The notes under the pieces: model-generated
The model's input: the letters and a program-made list of their open reading frames with translations, nothing else
What the model was told of the DNA's origin: nothing
Databases searched by the model: none
Position numbers and translations under genes: made by a program
Assembly: GCA_947179485.1 (NCBI GenBank)
Contig: OX359250.1
Location: 23,438,887 to 23,502,886 of the forward strand
Direction: 5' to 3'
Source: Allacma fusca
Lineage: Eukaryota; Arthropoda; Collembola; Symphypleona; Sminthuridae
Length of the DNA: 64,000 nucleotides
In this document: positions 12,410 to 25,908 of the stretch, in pieces
How positions within the stretch are numbered: the first letter of the stretch is position 1
Layout of the letters: every line of letters begins with the position of its first letter

Positions 12410-15400
12410 CTTGATAATAACCAGTAGTGGGTATTTTTCCCATTAGGAGTGGGTCTGGAGTCAGTTTAAATCCACAAGGTAAGAGTGAATTATTTCCTTA
12501 CAATGGTCGCTCTTCACATACTTTTAAATTATAAAATTACCTTATAGAGCAATTCTTTAGTACAACAAATCAGTTATTTTATTAATTTCGAACAACAATA
12601 AATACTACAATCAAGTCTTTATTACTATTATGCAATTGGTAATAAACTAATATTCTTCCTACGAATGAAGTAAAAGGTAAAGAAATATAAAACGTCGTAA
12701 AATGCTGGGTTTAGATATGGTAGAATAATAAAATTGCAATCAGCGTAATTATAATACTATGAATTATATACTATGTTAAGTATTTACTGGCTGTGATTGT
12801 AGATCTAACTTTTACTCTTCCTCTTTTCATCTTTTGGACTAGAGAGTCATCTACAATAATAATTACTATTATCAGAACCTATATCTTTTGGGCATTATAA
12901 TTTAATTTCATCACTTTTCATTTTAAATACCTACAACTTTCATAAGTTGCAAATCTTTCAAAACTAAATATTATTGAAAACTCCGTTCGATGTATTTTAA
13001 TTCCGGTGTTATTAAATATATCAACGCTTTCTCGATTTGGTAATGTTCAAACCTCGGAAACCAAGAAAAATTCCTTCCTTTCAGATTTGGAGGAACTATA
13101 ATGACCTTGAAACTATTGGAAAATCAGTAAAATACAAATCATGAGCAGGGTTAATTAATCAAAAATCTCAGTCATTTATGTAAATATTGTCATGCTTTAA
13201 ACATAGCCCAATGTTTGCATAGCAGTCACACTTTATCACTCCGAAGCTACATGCATGACAGGAGTAAATTAATTCTGTGAGCGAAGTCTCTAATTTTGAG
13301 CTATGAAATAATTACCGTTGGGGATTAGAGGCGGCTTGGAATTATAAATTATTGAACATGGAAGCAATCAAACATATTTTAGTATTTATAGATGTAAATT
13401 TGAAGGTTATATATGTACATATTGTTTTTATATATAATCATACGGAAGCTAATATCGAATGCTGCCACAAGGCGTGAATCCTTCCCGTTCCGAACAAAAC
13501 AACTTGTTACGTTCCAAACTCAGCCTCTCTCATTCAAGTAACTGTGTATACAGATATTTAGTATTGAATTAATAAGCAGTTCGTCGACCGACTTCGTTTT
13601 AAGTATTGTCTCAACAGAGCAAACTCATGGAGCTAATTTGGTGGAAATTAATATACTTATTGACACAAGGTTAATTTATTGAGAAGCGCCAGGGCCATGG
13701 TTATTGACTACGACATTAAATTCTGAAATCCCTTGGATACGAGCACCTACGTACGTATGTATGTAACTACTGACCCAATTTTGTAAGTTGAGTTAGACCC
13801 GCTGGAAGGAAAAATTTCATGAATGCTAATGGAGTTTCGAATGTGAAAGCTACAACAGTTGAGCAGCAGAATCCGCTGTCAAATTCGAATTAATCAAAAT
13901 GAAATATGTATATTTGCATGGTTGAGAGCACCTTGTAAGCCCAACTACTATACATTTCAGTATATCAAAATACTGAGGAGGGGGGAAGAGAAACTTTTGA
14001 AGTAGAAATTCCTATGATTTTATACATTCCTCGACATTGTTCAATGTGAATACGGACTGATTGAGAGTCAGGAGCTTTGAATTGAAGAAATAAGATAACA
14101 CACGAGCAGATTGTACCTTTATCTGATTCACATAATTATATAGGTCATCATATGTTCACTTGTGACATACGAATGAAATCATATCTGTTTCATATCACAT
14201 AACAAAGTGGTAACAGTTGTAGATAAAATATTCCATGAATAGTAGATGATACATACACTCTCTGGCCGTACACTCTTTCACTGGCAGTGACTCTGGAACT
14301 GGGCTGAGAGGCGTACGAGGAGGGAGTTAGCTTTTATAAAACTTTCTGTGGGTGGAATATTAAACTCACGGGAATGCCGGCTGCTGACACTGACAATTTG
14401 ACAGGCAGTCATTTCTATGCTGTAAGTTTTATCCTATACACTGTTCTACCTTCCGTACCGCAGTCGACTCCAGTATATGAGTTAGATTGCGCAATGCAAA
14501 CGAAGCAATCTTTTAAAATGTTATGCAAATGTCCCAACTATACCACTGTCCCATGTAACACTATAATGTCATGTTGGAAGTTACACTTGGAGGAAATATT
14601 ATGAAATATTAGATTGCCACTGGAAAGCAAAAGGAAGCGGCAAACTAAATTGTTTTCACACTCAGTTTTTTCCAGTCGTCTCAACTCAAGAATCTCAAGC
14701 CAAGTCCGTGTCTGGTGTATACAACACATAAAACTACTTCCATTTCATTTCGGGTTGACGCATCAACTATTTCTCTCAAGTCTTGCCATTAGAATATTTT
14801 TCACACTTTTCACAATAGCTCGATGTAAACACTACGACGCCATGTTCCATTTTTTGGATCCCTTTGAACTGCACCGAGGTTACATTTCCATTCCCCCTAT
14901 AGTCTGTTGAGATACTTGCACACACACTCTTCCGATTTGTCTTCACAATCATTGTTCTTTCTCAATTTACTTAATAAAATCATTTGCCTTGTTTTTGTTT
15001 GGAAGGAACTTTCTGGGGCTTTGTAAATGCATTTGAGTTGTGTACTTTCCCCCCACAAGGCATAAAATGTGTGTATGGCAGGCTGATTAGTCTCAAGTGC
15101 AAGAATAAAATCCTCCTATGTACATGGGCAAATGGGCACACAATAGAATATTATTAGAAGAGGAAAAAAATGTCTGGGAGAATCCAGTCTCATCCCTGCT
15201 GGTTGCTCAGCTCAGTAGCGTAAAATATTTTTAAATTCGGATTGACGTGATGATGCGATGGAGCGACCGAATGGTGTTCAAGTTTTTCTACAGCATAGTT
15301 ATCAAATCAAATCAGCTCTTCCTAGATATTACAATGATGATCTAGGTTAGTATAGTACAGTGCTGGAAATGGCTACGAAACGTAGCAAATATTGCCTTGT

Positions 15401-16780
15401 AAATGGTTCATAATGTTTTCATATAAACAGAAACGCACACAGGAATCGACATAAAATGTCTATTTAGGAAAAGTCATGCAAGGTAAACACGCAAACATAA
15501 AAATAAATGCGTATTCGCAGAGTGAAACGAAAGTGAATGTTAATCTGTTTTTGATTCCCTATATTGAAATATTCCCCAGATCTGAGGAAACCATACACTG
15601 CATTACCCACCGGTATCCTGCTGTGTATTGGGTAGAGTCCTGATACAACATTAGTACTTCCGTATGTACTTAAGGTTATATACGACGGCTTTCCACACAC
15701 TACGAAGCCCCCCTCCCCCCTCAGAATCATCTTTTTATGACTGGATAAACTAACAAGTGAAGGTGAAAGGAAATGTCGGGCTATTTGTAAACCAAATGGC
15801 AATAGTATGCTTCTTAGGTTGCCATAAATCCAGCCAAGTTTATCGCCTTCAGGTACCGTCAACGCATGTATAAATTATTAGCTTCCTTTATTGCCGTAAT
15901 GTGTATCATATTTAGCCATTATTGTATTCATGAAGACCCTACATGAAATAGATTCTTGTCCAAGCGACCCGGAAGCAGGGAATATTTACAGGAACACGAC
16001 AAAACCTTTGAATCAGTTGACATCTGAGGGAGAACGGGGAGTTTTGACACTGCTCGGAAGTGAAGTAAACAATTGGTAGTTGACGAGGCCCCTAGTCATC
16101 TTTCTGACAGTACTTTTTTTTTGTCAGCCGAGCCGTTGTAATAATAGTAAATGTAATAATAATTATTAGACTTTCAATTACCGGAGATTTTATTTACAAG
16201 TAAAAAGTTCCACTCTAATATCTAATTGGTAAATGAGTAATGTCAATTAACATTATTATCATTGATCTGTCCAATTATTACAGATGCTCTCATTTTAATT
16301 ACTACAATATCCCCAATAAATTTGAAACAAATCAAGTGTGAATCCAGTCCAGCGTGTGATTTTTATTGCTGTATTTTATTTGTATTAAGTAACTTAGAAT
16401 AATTACCAGTAGCATATATCTTGCAATAAACGATCTCATGGGGATAATTCTTTCAACCCCATCATCATCAAATTTGTCTCTTAAATCTAAATGAGGACGG
16501 CTCTTGCCTTATACAGCTTAAAATAGGTTGAAACAACCAGCAGAAGCTTGACAGGACCAGAACTGTTGATTTGTAGTCCCGTGGTTATCCGGAAGGAAGG
16601 AAATTGGGAAAATGTACTTGATGGCGGACAAGTGTGGGAATTTTTGTTATTAAAAATAATATTATCCGAAAGGGATTAATTGACGAAGACACACACGTGC
16701 ACTAATCCTGGAAGTAATCTGAATGTAATAGTAATCTACGAACGTACACACACCACTCCTGGGGTCCATTTTTTTTTGTA
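12410..16780. other. Spacer between the TTLL3 copies
   Basis: AT-rich sequence with several short frames (for example 14374-14910 + and 15464-15862 -) that have no recognisable domain. The second of these starts only at a TTG. No TATA box or repeat unit shared with the TTLL3-A upstream region was found except immediately before the start codon. Confidence 0.5.
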
Positions 16781-16828
16781 CTAATCATTCTGTCACGCCA
16801 TCGCTTAATCATCAAGGAGCACGGAAGC

Positions 16829-19800
16829 ATGTCGGCGGTGGACAAACCTCCCGTCACCATAAAGACAAATGAAGCGCCCAACCATAATCTTAAAGATGGT
16901 TACGAGGCATCAGTTGTCTCCCACACATTGGGCGGAGGAACAAGTGCGAAAGAAAATTCCTTCAAAACGTTCACACAAACTGGTCAGTTCGCATTTACGG
17001 CACAGAGTGGTAACTTGAGTTCCGTGCTAACATTATCAGGTACGGTGGTTCCAAACCCACTCTGTGCAGTTTTATCAAGCCCGTATTCCTTTCCACGTCA
17101 TAAACTCTTTGGTCGTTTACCTGGCTCATTTAACCGATTCAGCATGGTCAAGACCACCGGGGGCTTTGATAAGAGTAGGAATTTACGTGCTCAAGTTGAG
17201 AAAGCTATTAAGGTAGGTTTTTGAGTTGCATTCCCATAGAACATTCCATCGGATTTTACTAGGAGCATTCAGTAGTGTTCAGTACAGCATTAGAAATTTT
17301 TCCCCGTAGAAAAGAAACCCTCTTTCACTTTCAATTTGATGATATTCCCAGTGTCATTGATGTAGTAATAAAAAGAAAAGAAAATTCCCCAATAATACCA
17401 TAAATAAGGTTCACTGAAATTAGTTTCTAATTTGAACGTGTAGGATCACAAGGTATTTACTTGTGTGGGAGTGTACCCGGCTGTGAAAAAGGCTCTGCAG
17501 ACTCGGGGCTGGGTGGAGAAGAACCAGAACGCTGGATTTACTCCTCGTTACAATAATTTTGGAAGTTCAATTAAAGGTAAGACGTGTTTGATTCCTTGGC
17601 TTTGCTCGAGCTAATATTATACATAATTGACATATATTACAAGACTACCGACTGCTGTCGCCGACTTCGTGCTCTGCTCCTCTCTGTTTTCGTTATATGT
17701 TATTTCCGTAAACATGAGCACATGTTATACGCTCGGCGGTGTTTCCAAGGAATAAAAAAACATGTGAAAGGGGAAGTAACGGGATCCGAGAGAGGATTTC
17801 ATCCCATGTTCCTCTTGTGCTTTTTCCGGAGGCAAAAACCTTAATTCTGGCTATGATGGCCTTTCTCGATAAGTAACCTCTTCCCATGGAGCTTCCTCCC
17901 ATTACAAAGGGCTTCCTAAAAGATATAATGTATCTTCAGGTGCAGTCAAGTAGCCACAAAGTCTGGCAATATCCCAGCTGTAATAATTATTATAGGTAAG
18001 GGACCATCATTTAGAGTGTAGGATACAGCTGCGCTGTTTAGGCCAAGAAATGGGTTTTATACTCATCGTCAGTCCAAGAGAGCATACTCCTGACCATGGA
18101 AATAGCATCAATTCAGGTACAGACAACGGAGGGATTTGCATATGCAAACAAATATTTTTTTTACAACAGTTTTTACTTCCACCCTTGCGAAAAAAAAAAT
18201 GACATCCATGGAGACACATACAGGATCGATTTGTTTAGGACGTTGTAAAAAATCTGGAACGGGGCCACACGCAAAACTTTCCATGACTAAGTGTGGAAAT
18301 TTGGAAATCGACATGAAAACGATAAACTCCTTGCAATTCTTCCGCTTACTCACACATTTCCATCCACTCAAACGAAGAAAGTTCGGAGTTTGTCTACTAT
18401 TTCCATCCTCGTATCGCCTTTCTCCGCTGTGAACAATAGCAACTTGTCTTCTTCCCTTTCACCCACATACAAACACATGGTGACTGGCACAATCACTGAC
18501 AGACTGTAACACTTGAGCGGACGGAAACGAAGCCTTCCGACATCCCCTGTATCAAAATGTATAATAGGAGTCGTTACGTAAATGAGCATAAGACCTACAT
18601 TTTCTTGTCCTGGACACATCTCATGGAAATTAAGCGGAAGCATTCAGTCCCATTACATGTGAAACCATGTTCAAGATATACATATGTAGCACAGTCGAAC
18701 TCATTTCAACCTATTACCAGGTGGTTCTCACTCTTATACTCTCCCAATCCTCAACCCCCCAAAGCCTGGACTAATACAAAATAACAAATCAGTTTCACAT
18801 GCTGAGTTTATCTACACTATCTGATTCATTTTTTTTATTATTATTATATTCCAGGATAATTTTTCATTTTTACAGAGGTTTAACTGTAACAGATTCAACT
18901 AAATTAATGGAATCATTTCATGACGGGATAATACTTTGTCTAACAGTACTTTGCATACGTACTCTACGAATACTGTACACCTGTTGATGTTTTATTCATG
19001 ATTGACAAATAATAATATTTGTGAACTTACTAATTGCCCTTAGTTTGCTCGATCGTTTACTTGGACAGTTTGGAGTTCAATGCTTTGTTAGCATAGCCCT
19101 GTAACGTACAGCTCATTCTTTTGATAAGAACGCCCTTAAAAAGGAGCAAAATTTGACTCTTACAGTGGAATTTGCTCTTATAATGAAACAAATTAATATT
19201 GGGATAATTTTGAATGTAAATATTTTTGCCTTTTATGGGAAATACTACACCACGGGGCTCTCTTATAGGTAGTGTACTGTGAAGGGATATTTTCCACTAT
19301 TATTCCAGTGGAAACTTTTAAAAAAAGAGAAACCAAACTGTAGGTTAAATTTCATTATTGGAAAAACGTCGTTGACCAGAAGTAATAACATTTGCATATA
19401 CGTATACGCAGATGGACGCGTATGTAGATGCCCTCACCAGGAAATTTTCACTGAAATAGATAAATGCCAGTGACCTACATACTTCAATGTAGTTACTAAT
19501 GATAAATGCACCTGACATGGTACATTTTGCTACATTAGAAGTTAGGGGAAAAGTTTTTCGATAAAAGCATCATCACGCCATGCAAACCCGAGGAGTCCAG
19601 ATTGAAGTGAGACAGTTGATTACGTGTTAGGCGCAAGTAGGATCGCAACTTGAACAATTGGTAGTGAAAAATTAGCAAAGTTTTTATTACTACTGTGAAT
19701 GCTCACCAGTCCTGACCCCAAAACTTTCTCTGGTAAATTTTTACAAGGCGGGGGGGGGGGAGGGAAATCGATCCTAAATCTTATTTTCCTCACGTCCATC

Positions 19801-22800
19801 CTCTGATAGATTGGCTTGATTTGTGGCATTAATTGATGGGTTAAACGACGGCCACCTATTACCGGTGTCTACTTCTGTAACAAACAATTTCAGATTTCGA
19901 TAGTCGAGGCTTTGACGATGAGTCGGATCAAGCCTGGATGAACCGAGTGTTACGAGAGTACCCTCCAGATTTTATGTGGGTCATTCGGAGGGATAATATT
20001 GATTGGAGAGGCATGCACAAAGATCAAATAATTAATCGCTTCCCCAAAGCCTTTTTCACAACTAAGGTAATTTGACTGAAACTTTTCCTCTCGCTCTTTA
20101 CTAGAATGTGTGCTAATTTTCTAAAAGCAAGGAGTAGATAGGTATCTAGATCTAAATGCAAATATAAATACTTTCACCTTTCACGTGTGGAGCTCACGAG
20201 GCCATACTTTATTTGAAACAGGTGGGAATCGCAGCATGCCTTCAGAATATGCAGTGGTTCAGTGAGTCTGGAGTTTCTGACACTTTCTTCCCTCGTTGCT
20301 ACCGCTTGTGCATTGATGAAGAGAAAACATGCTTCATTGATGACTACCGTCTTTCAGCCTGTATGGGTCTCTTAAAATGGGTTGTCACTTCATATGAAAA
20401 AGAAGGTGAGGATGGGATCATGGACCCTGGAAGTCGTGTAGTATCTTTGGCAGTGGACTTTGCAATTCGGCAGATTAATAATTACGTTCGGATGCGTCGA
20501 CATGAGGATATTGACTGGCTCATGCCCCCTTCCTTCATGGGACAACATTGGGATGTTTTTCTAAACCAGTACTACAACGTTGTACAATTAAAATGCAAGC
20601 TGGCTCCCAATGACAGCCAAGATTCTGGCAAGGTATCTGGTGTAGAAATCAACACATTATATTTAAAGCATATCAGCATACATACAATTCCTATGCATGA
20701 ACTTTGCTTCAATTAAAATCAAATATCTTTCCCAATGTTTAGCTAAAGTACGAAGCGGCTAAAAAAACTTTGCAAAGAATTGTCCCGTTTTGGCCTCAAT
20801 TTCAAATTGATGGGATTAATAACGTCTGGATTTGTAAGCCTGGTGCACGTTCACGGGGCAAAGGTATAATAATCCTTAATCAGCTGGATAAAATTCTAGA
20901 CTTGCTCAATCAAAACAACTGTAGGGAGTCAAACTGGGTAGTTCAAAAGTACATTGAGCGACCGTTGTTGATTTACAAAACTAAATTCGACATTCGTCAG
21001 TGGTTCGTCGTGTCTGACTGGAGTCCTTTGACGGTGTGGTTTTACAAGTGAGTTCTAGAATTGTGCATTGTGGGGGGCAATGAAAGTCATATGACAAAAA
21101 ATGCCAAGAAATACTAGTTTCAAGAAGCTGTTTTGTATTGTAATTAATTAATGGTGTACATAATTATATTAATTGTATCATTACTCATCCCCTGCAGGGA
21201 GAGCTACATTCGGTTCTGCACAAAGCCCTTCAGTTTGGATGACTTCCATGAGAGCATACATTTATGCAATAATGCTGTTCAGTGCCGTTATCAAAACTCT
21301 GACTTACGTGACACAGCCTTACCTGACGAGAACATGTGGGACTGTTACACCTTCCAAGCATACTTAAAGTGACTTTTTCTTGGTCTTGTAATATGATGAT
21401 AGTAGAATGCGCTGGAGAAATTTATAATCGCAGAGCAAGTGTTTCACTTGAGTTGTTTCATTGTGTTCTCTCCCGACAGGACGCTGGGTAAAATGGATTT
21501 ATGGGACAGTTTAATTTATCCGGGCATGAAACAAGGAATTTTAGGTGTCCTCCTTTCCTCCCAAGAAACTGTCGACGTTCGCAAAAACTGCTTTGAGCTC
21601 TATGGGGCGGATTTCATGTTATCAGAAGATATGCGGCCGTGGTTGATTGAAATTAATTCCTGTCCGTGTATGTCTCCAAGCACCAGCGTTACTGCTCGCA
21701 TGTGTGCTCAGTGTCTTGAGGATTGCGTTAAAGGTTGTTTATCTCCTCGGATCTTCTCGCAAAAGTAATCCGGTATTTCCCGGTATCTAAGTATCACATC
21801 CATCTAATTAGCACTTGTTCCTTGGACAGTTATCGTCGATCGCCGTGAAGATAGGAATGCTGAAACGGGGTTCTTTGAGTTAGCTTACAAGCAAAATGTA
21901 ACCCCGATGCCTCCACCTTTCAATGGGGTCGACTTAGTAGTCCAGGGCAAGAAGCTGGCCCGTGATGTGGACTGGCCCAGGTAACATTCCTATTAATGAC
22001 CGCTCTGCCTTCCTTTCCCTACCGTTCCCTAAATTTCACTTAGGTACATACATATGTAAAGATACAACTAGAACAGATCTCTTTTTACTACTCCTCTGAA
22101 TCTCCCCACAGTATTGTGAGCAAGTATAACAACAAGCGAGCTTCAACTGGAGGTTCCTCTAGAATGATGCGCTCCACGCAACACTCCAACTCCGTCTCAA
22201 ATGGAATGACCTTCATGGATCTGGTCCATCGTCTCAGAGTTAAAGATGCCCAGACTAGCGAACCAGCCAATAGTGACAACCCGGACTCGAGCAGTCCGGT
22301 ACAATTAAAGCGACAAATATCAGCATCTCGGAAATCCGCCCGAAAAATGTCCTTACAAAATGGGAAAAATACTCAGGCCATTTCCAATGCTCTCAAACCT
22401 GAGTCTGACTCAGCCCCGCCAGTACAGCCTCCAAACAGAAACCAAAAGCAGCTGCCAAATCATCAGAACAGTAACGCCAAACCTAGTAGCGAAGAAGCGC
22501 CAAAAAAGCTGAAAGCTGTCTCAAGTGCAGAAAAAACCAAGTGTATTCAACCTCCCAGCCATAAATCCAAATTATGCAACCAACTCCGCGTCCACGGTTC
22601 AATAAGTTCGGATAGTTTTCACTCATTTAGACAATCAAATGCTGAAACACTTTTAAGTACACTTCTCAAAAGTTCTCTAATTAATCCTACCATGGTAGAC
22701 TTAATCCGCTTGAGCCAAGAAGGGGCTTACCAGTCATCCCAAAAGAAAAATTGTTCGGAGAAACCAGAGACTGAGTCCGAAACAGCCCCAGACACCACCA

Positions 22801-23570
22801 CCACCAGAGGACGCTCTCAATCCCTCACTATCAATTGTGGCAAATGGAAATCCGAGCCTTTAGGTATAGTAAATAATAATGGTAAAATTAGACCCAACGC
22901 ACGCATTAACTCATATCTCTCGAACGTCTCGCCTAAAAACAATGATCAGACAAAGCTGGGCACATCGAGTCAATCGACAAACTCGACAGAGAAAGAGGCA
23001 GAATATAGGATGGAAAATAAAAATTACAGTAAGCTGCCCTCTTCATTCTATGATATTCATAAATTAAATACTTCTCAAATTACTTTGGATAAAATTGTTA
23101 ACAATGACTACGATAAATGTGAACCAGTGAGTCAGCTGGGGAGTCATGAAAATAGATATTTTAATGATGTACGCCGCGCCGCTCATCCCAACCTATCCGA
23201 TGCATGCTTTATTGACTCCGATGTAAATGATCATGAAGGAATTTTTATTTGTCATGATAATGAAATCCCTATAAATTCCAGCCCCACCCCAGATCCAGAA
23301 CCGTATTTTGAACTTAAATCACAAGGAGGCGGTCAATTTCATGAAAATTTTCCCGGGTTTGTCGTCAATGACTCCCAACCTTCACCCAAACCTTCAGTAG
23401 TGAGGCAAGAGGGATCTTCACATTCCCTGCACCATCTCCATCATCAACATCATCCTCATCCTTGCTATCGAGTTGCATTAGAACATCCGTCTAACAATGC
23501 TGCTCTCTTGTCCTCGAAAAAATACCTGACGTCATTACCACTCAAGACGATCAATCTACACATGACGTAG
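16829..23570 (+). CDS. TTLL3: Tubulin monoglycylase TTLL3-type, tandem copy B (9 exons, complete)
   Basis: Second TTLL3/TTLL8-group glycylase, predicted to act on tubulin in axonemes (family knowledge). Coding exons: 16829-17212, 17444-17576, 19894-20066, 20222-20632, 20743-21047, 21198-21368, 21480-21733, 21830-21980, 22112-23570. They sum to 3441 nt, or 1146 residues plus stop. Exons 3-8 match copy A exactly in length and phase. ATP-grasp and metal motifs are intact: WICKPGARSRGKG, QKYIERPLL, KFDIRQWF, YGADF (Asp570) and LIEIN (Glu583, Asn585). The N-terminal 128 residues keep copy-A islands such as NLSSV.TLSG and the RAQVE helix before exon 2. The tail after about residue 661 is some 170 residues longer than in copy A, is Ser/Asn/Gln-rich, and has a His-rich patch (HHLHHQHHPHP) near 1100. 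No TATA box is visible. The start context (GGAGCACGGAAGCATG) is homologous to that of copy A. Confidence 0.93.
17577..19893 (+). other. Large intron 2 of TTLL3-B
   Basis: About 2.3 kb intron in the same position and phase as intron 2 of copy A but not alignable by eye to it, apart from a 16-base string near 18478-18493. The short frames inside (18136-18784) look like chance frames. Confidence 0.8.
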
Positions 23571-25663
23571 AGTCTGTACTTACTATCGTGAGCCCCCCCC
23601 CCACCATCCCTGTGTACTTACACATTCTCAAAATTACTAATTTTTCACGTGGTTTGAAAAACTTGTATATTGTATCTATCCCTCCCTGGAAACCAAAATG
23701 TAATTATTGACTGTACATAACAATGCATGACCTCGTACTTACTCGTACTTAGTAAGGCCTCTCAGTGGCAGCCACAAACTAAACCTACATACTTGAAAAT
23801 TTCAGTACCTATCTCATGGAATACTAATGGTGCTGAATTTGTAGATATTTAATCCATTAAAGCCTAAGGTAGCTTGCAGGAACAAGTACCTCTCTCAATT
23901 TACCTGTAGTTAGAAAATATCCCTTGTGTGTGGCTTAAATAAGACAACCCACTATACGTGTGAATACTCTTCAAAACCAAGAAACGCACGAATTTAATTA
24001 TACGTAAGTACATACGTTCACTCATTTCTCTCCTCCTACTAATTGAAAATACCCAAGAAGCCCATGTCACAGACCCTCCTTATACATAACCGTCCCAATG
24101 TGCCTCCCCCAAGATTATTCGTTTTACAGTAGGTTCCATTTCAAACAAAAGTTTATTCAATTTGAAATATTAATTACTTGAACTACACAAATAGTTCAAG
24201 TATCTACCTAATTACAGTTTTATTCGATTATTTAGAGATCAAATGATATTTACGAGTGGTGAACAAACTTCAAAAAACATTATCCACAGGTGCTATACAA
24301 GAGTGATATTAAAATGAAATTTATTAATTATTCTCATTTCCGTCTAATTATTACCGCATTATAAGCACCTTCACACCTACGTGCATACTCGCAAGAGGTA
24401 CAAAATGCTCCATAATACGTTCGTAATTCATGTGGAAACAATAAACTCGAAAGTCGAAACTTAAAACCAATTAGTTACAGCTTTACAATGCCTATCAATT
24501 TTTACATCGCAACAGGTTGTCTGGCTTGAAGCGTAAAAATCTGACCGGCTGCCCAGGAAATGTGTCCACTCGCATTTAATCGTATCATGCCCATGGAGGG
24601 GACATGTCAAGACTGAAAAGAAATTAACATAGAATGTTTTCACGAAAGGGTTAACAAAAAACCCACTTTTCCACCCATCCTTTACGCATACTGAAAGTCC
24701 ACTCAAGAACAAATATGTAAGATAATTAGAAGGAAGATTACAAAGGATAGATACATAATGACACATGTTGCAATGGCTTGTCAAGAGAAGGCATCCACAA
24801 AGCACATAAAAACAAAACTGGTAAGATATAGATGCTTAATGAAATTTTAATTTCCAGTTTTAAGGCTCAAAATTTAAAATAAATACTAAGAGTAGCAAAC
24901 AATCAATTATTGCGTCTATTCTCTTGCCTAACCAGCACGTTTTGCCTGGAGAATAGTGTCCCACAAGTACTTACGTTGTACATACATACCTGGTGCAGAT
25001 TGGTTGCTAATTTTGATACAAGCATGTTAAATGACAGAAATAATTATTACAAGCTATTTTAAACGACAGTCATATAAAAAATAGTACTTCAAGTATTTCA
25101 TTTGATAATCCACATAGTATATCATACATCGTAATCCGATATCCAAAAATGACATCATAAGGTATTATTAATTGTTTCTTCTATTAAGGTCACAAAATAT
25201 ATTGCTTCAGTATAGAATAGACGTAACATCTGTACAATGTCCTATTTTTGGATAAGTTTAAGAGATACTTTATCAGTGTCATTAAAGATAGATTCTTCAA
25301 TCCAGTTACCCAGTATCTTCTTCCTGATACATAGTATCAAGTGACCCAGTTCAGTGAAAGTTGAGAAACATGGCCGGTGGTTTTTTAAAGGGGAAAAATA
25401 GCTAGAACCTTGTTGTCAGACACCGCGTGCCGGATTGCCAAAACTGCGGAAGATATTTGAAACCCGTTTATGAATGATAATGACGCCGAGTCTTCCATTA
25501 ATAGTCCAATCAATAGGACATTAAGGAACGCCAAAAGCCTATTAACACTTTTATGACTTCTCGTGCTTGATTTATTACTACACTCCGACACTCCACATAA
25601 TATTACAGGGTAATGCGTGCTTATAAGAATTATTATTATTGTTTTTAAAAAGATTAAGCTCCC
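23571..25663. other. 3' flank of TTLL3-B, no gene recognised
   Basis: Presumed TTLL3-B 3' UTR followed by spacer. A short poly-C run follows the stop (about 23590-23600). ATTAAA at 23856-23861 and AATAAA at 24440-24445 are candidate poly(A) signals. No further coding signal was seen. Confidence 0.5.
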
Positions 25664-25708
25664 ACTTGCATTGATTCTACTTGCATTGACTCTACTGGCA
25701 TTGAATTT
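25664..25708 (+). repeat. Degenerate 15-bp tandem repeat, three units, upstream of protease homologue 1
   Basis: Three units of roughly ACTTGCATTGAxTCT at 25664-25678, 25679-25693 and 25694-25708. The paralogue's upstream region has one such unit (about 28688-28702). It lies about 200 bases before the start codon, so it may be a multiplied promoter element. Confidence 0.7.
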
Positions 25709-25745
25709 GTGATCTTCAGAATAGAAACATTTCAACTCAAACAAT
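25698..25745 (+). promoter_or_regulatory. Upstream block shared by both protease-homologue genes (copy 1)
   Basis: A 48-base block that matches 28692-28739 at 38 of 48 positions by hand count, at a similar distance from each ATG (about 163 and 148 bases). Either conserved promoter sequence or residual duplication homology. Confidence 0.5.
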
Positions 25746-25908
25746 AGTGTATTAATTTTTAATTGACGCATCTGATTATCATGACACGAATCATAGTTAG
25801 TTGTATAACAAATTCAACCAGTTAACTTCAAATAATAAAACAACCAGTGAAAAATCTACCCTGTTCGTCCAATTAAGTAATGCCAAAATATCTCAGTTGC
25901 CTTTGACT

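Noticed and set aside
12180-12446. 88-codon plus-strand frame rich in Phe, Pro and Leu
   Set aside because: It is the exact antisense of the lysine-rich ORF (AAG/AAA codons read as CTT/TTT) and has no independent support.
14374-14910. Two adjacent plus-strand frames in the spacer
   Set aside because: No domain, no paralogue, and surrounded by stops. Likely chance.
15464-15862. 132-codon minus-strand frame between the TTLL3 copies
   Set aside because: Starts only at TTG, has no domain or splice context, and composition is not protein-like enough to support a gene.
25801-25908. In-frame upstream extension of pseudoprotease 1
   Set aside because: Begins at a TTG, and the homology with copy 2 and the signal peptide start at the ATG at 25909.
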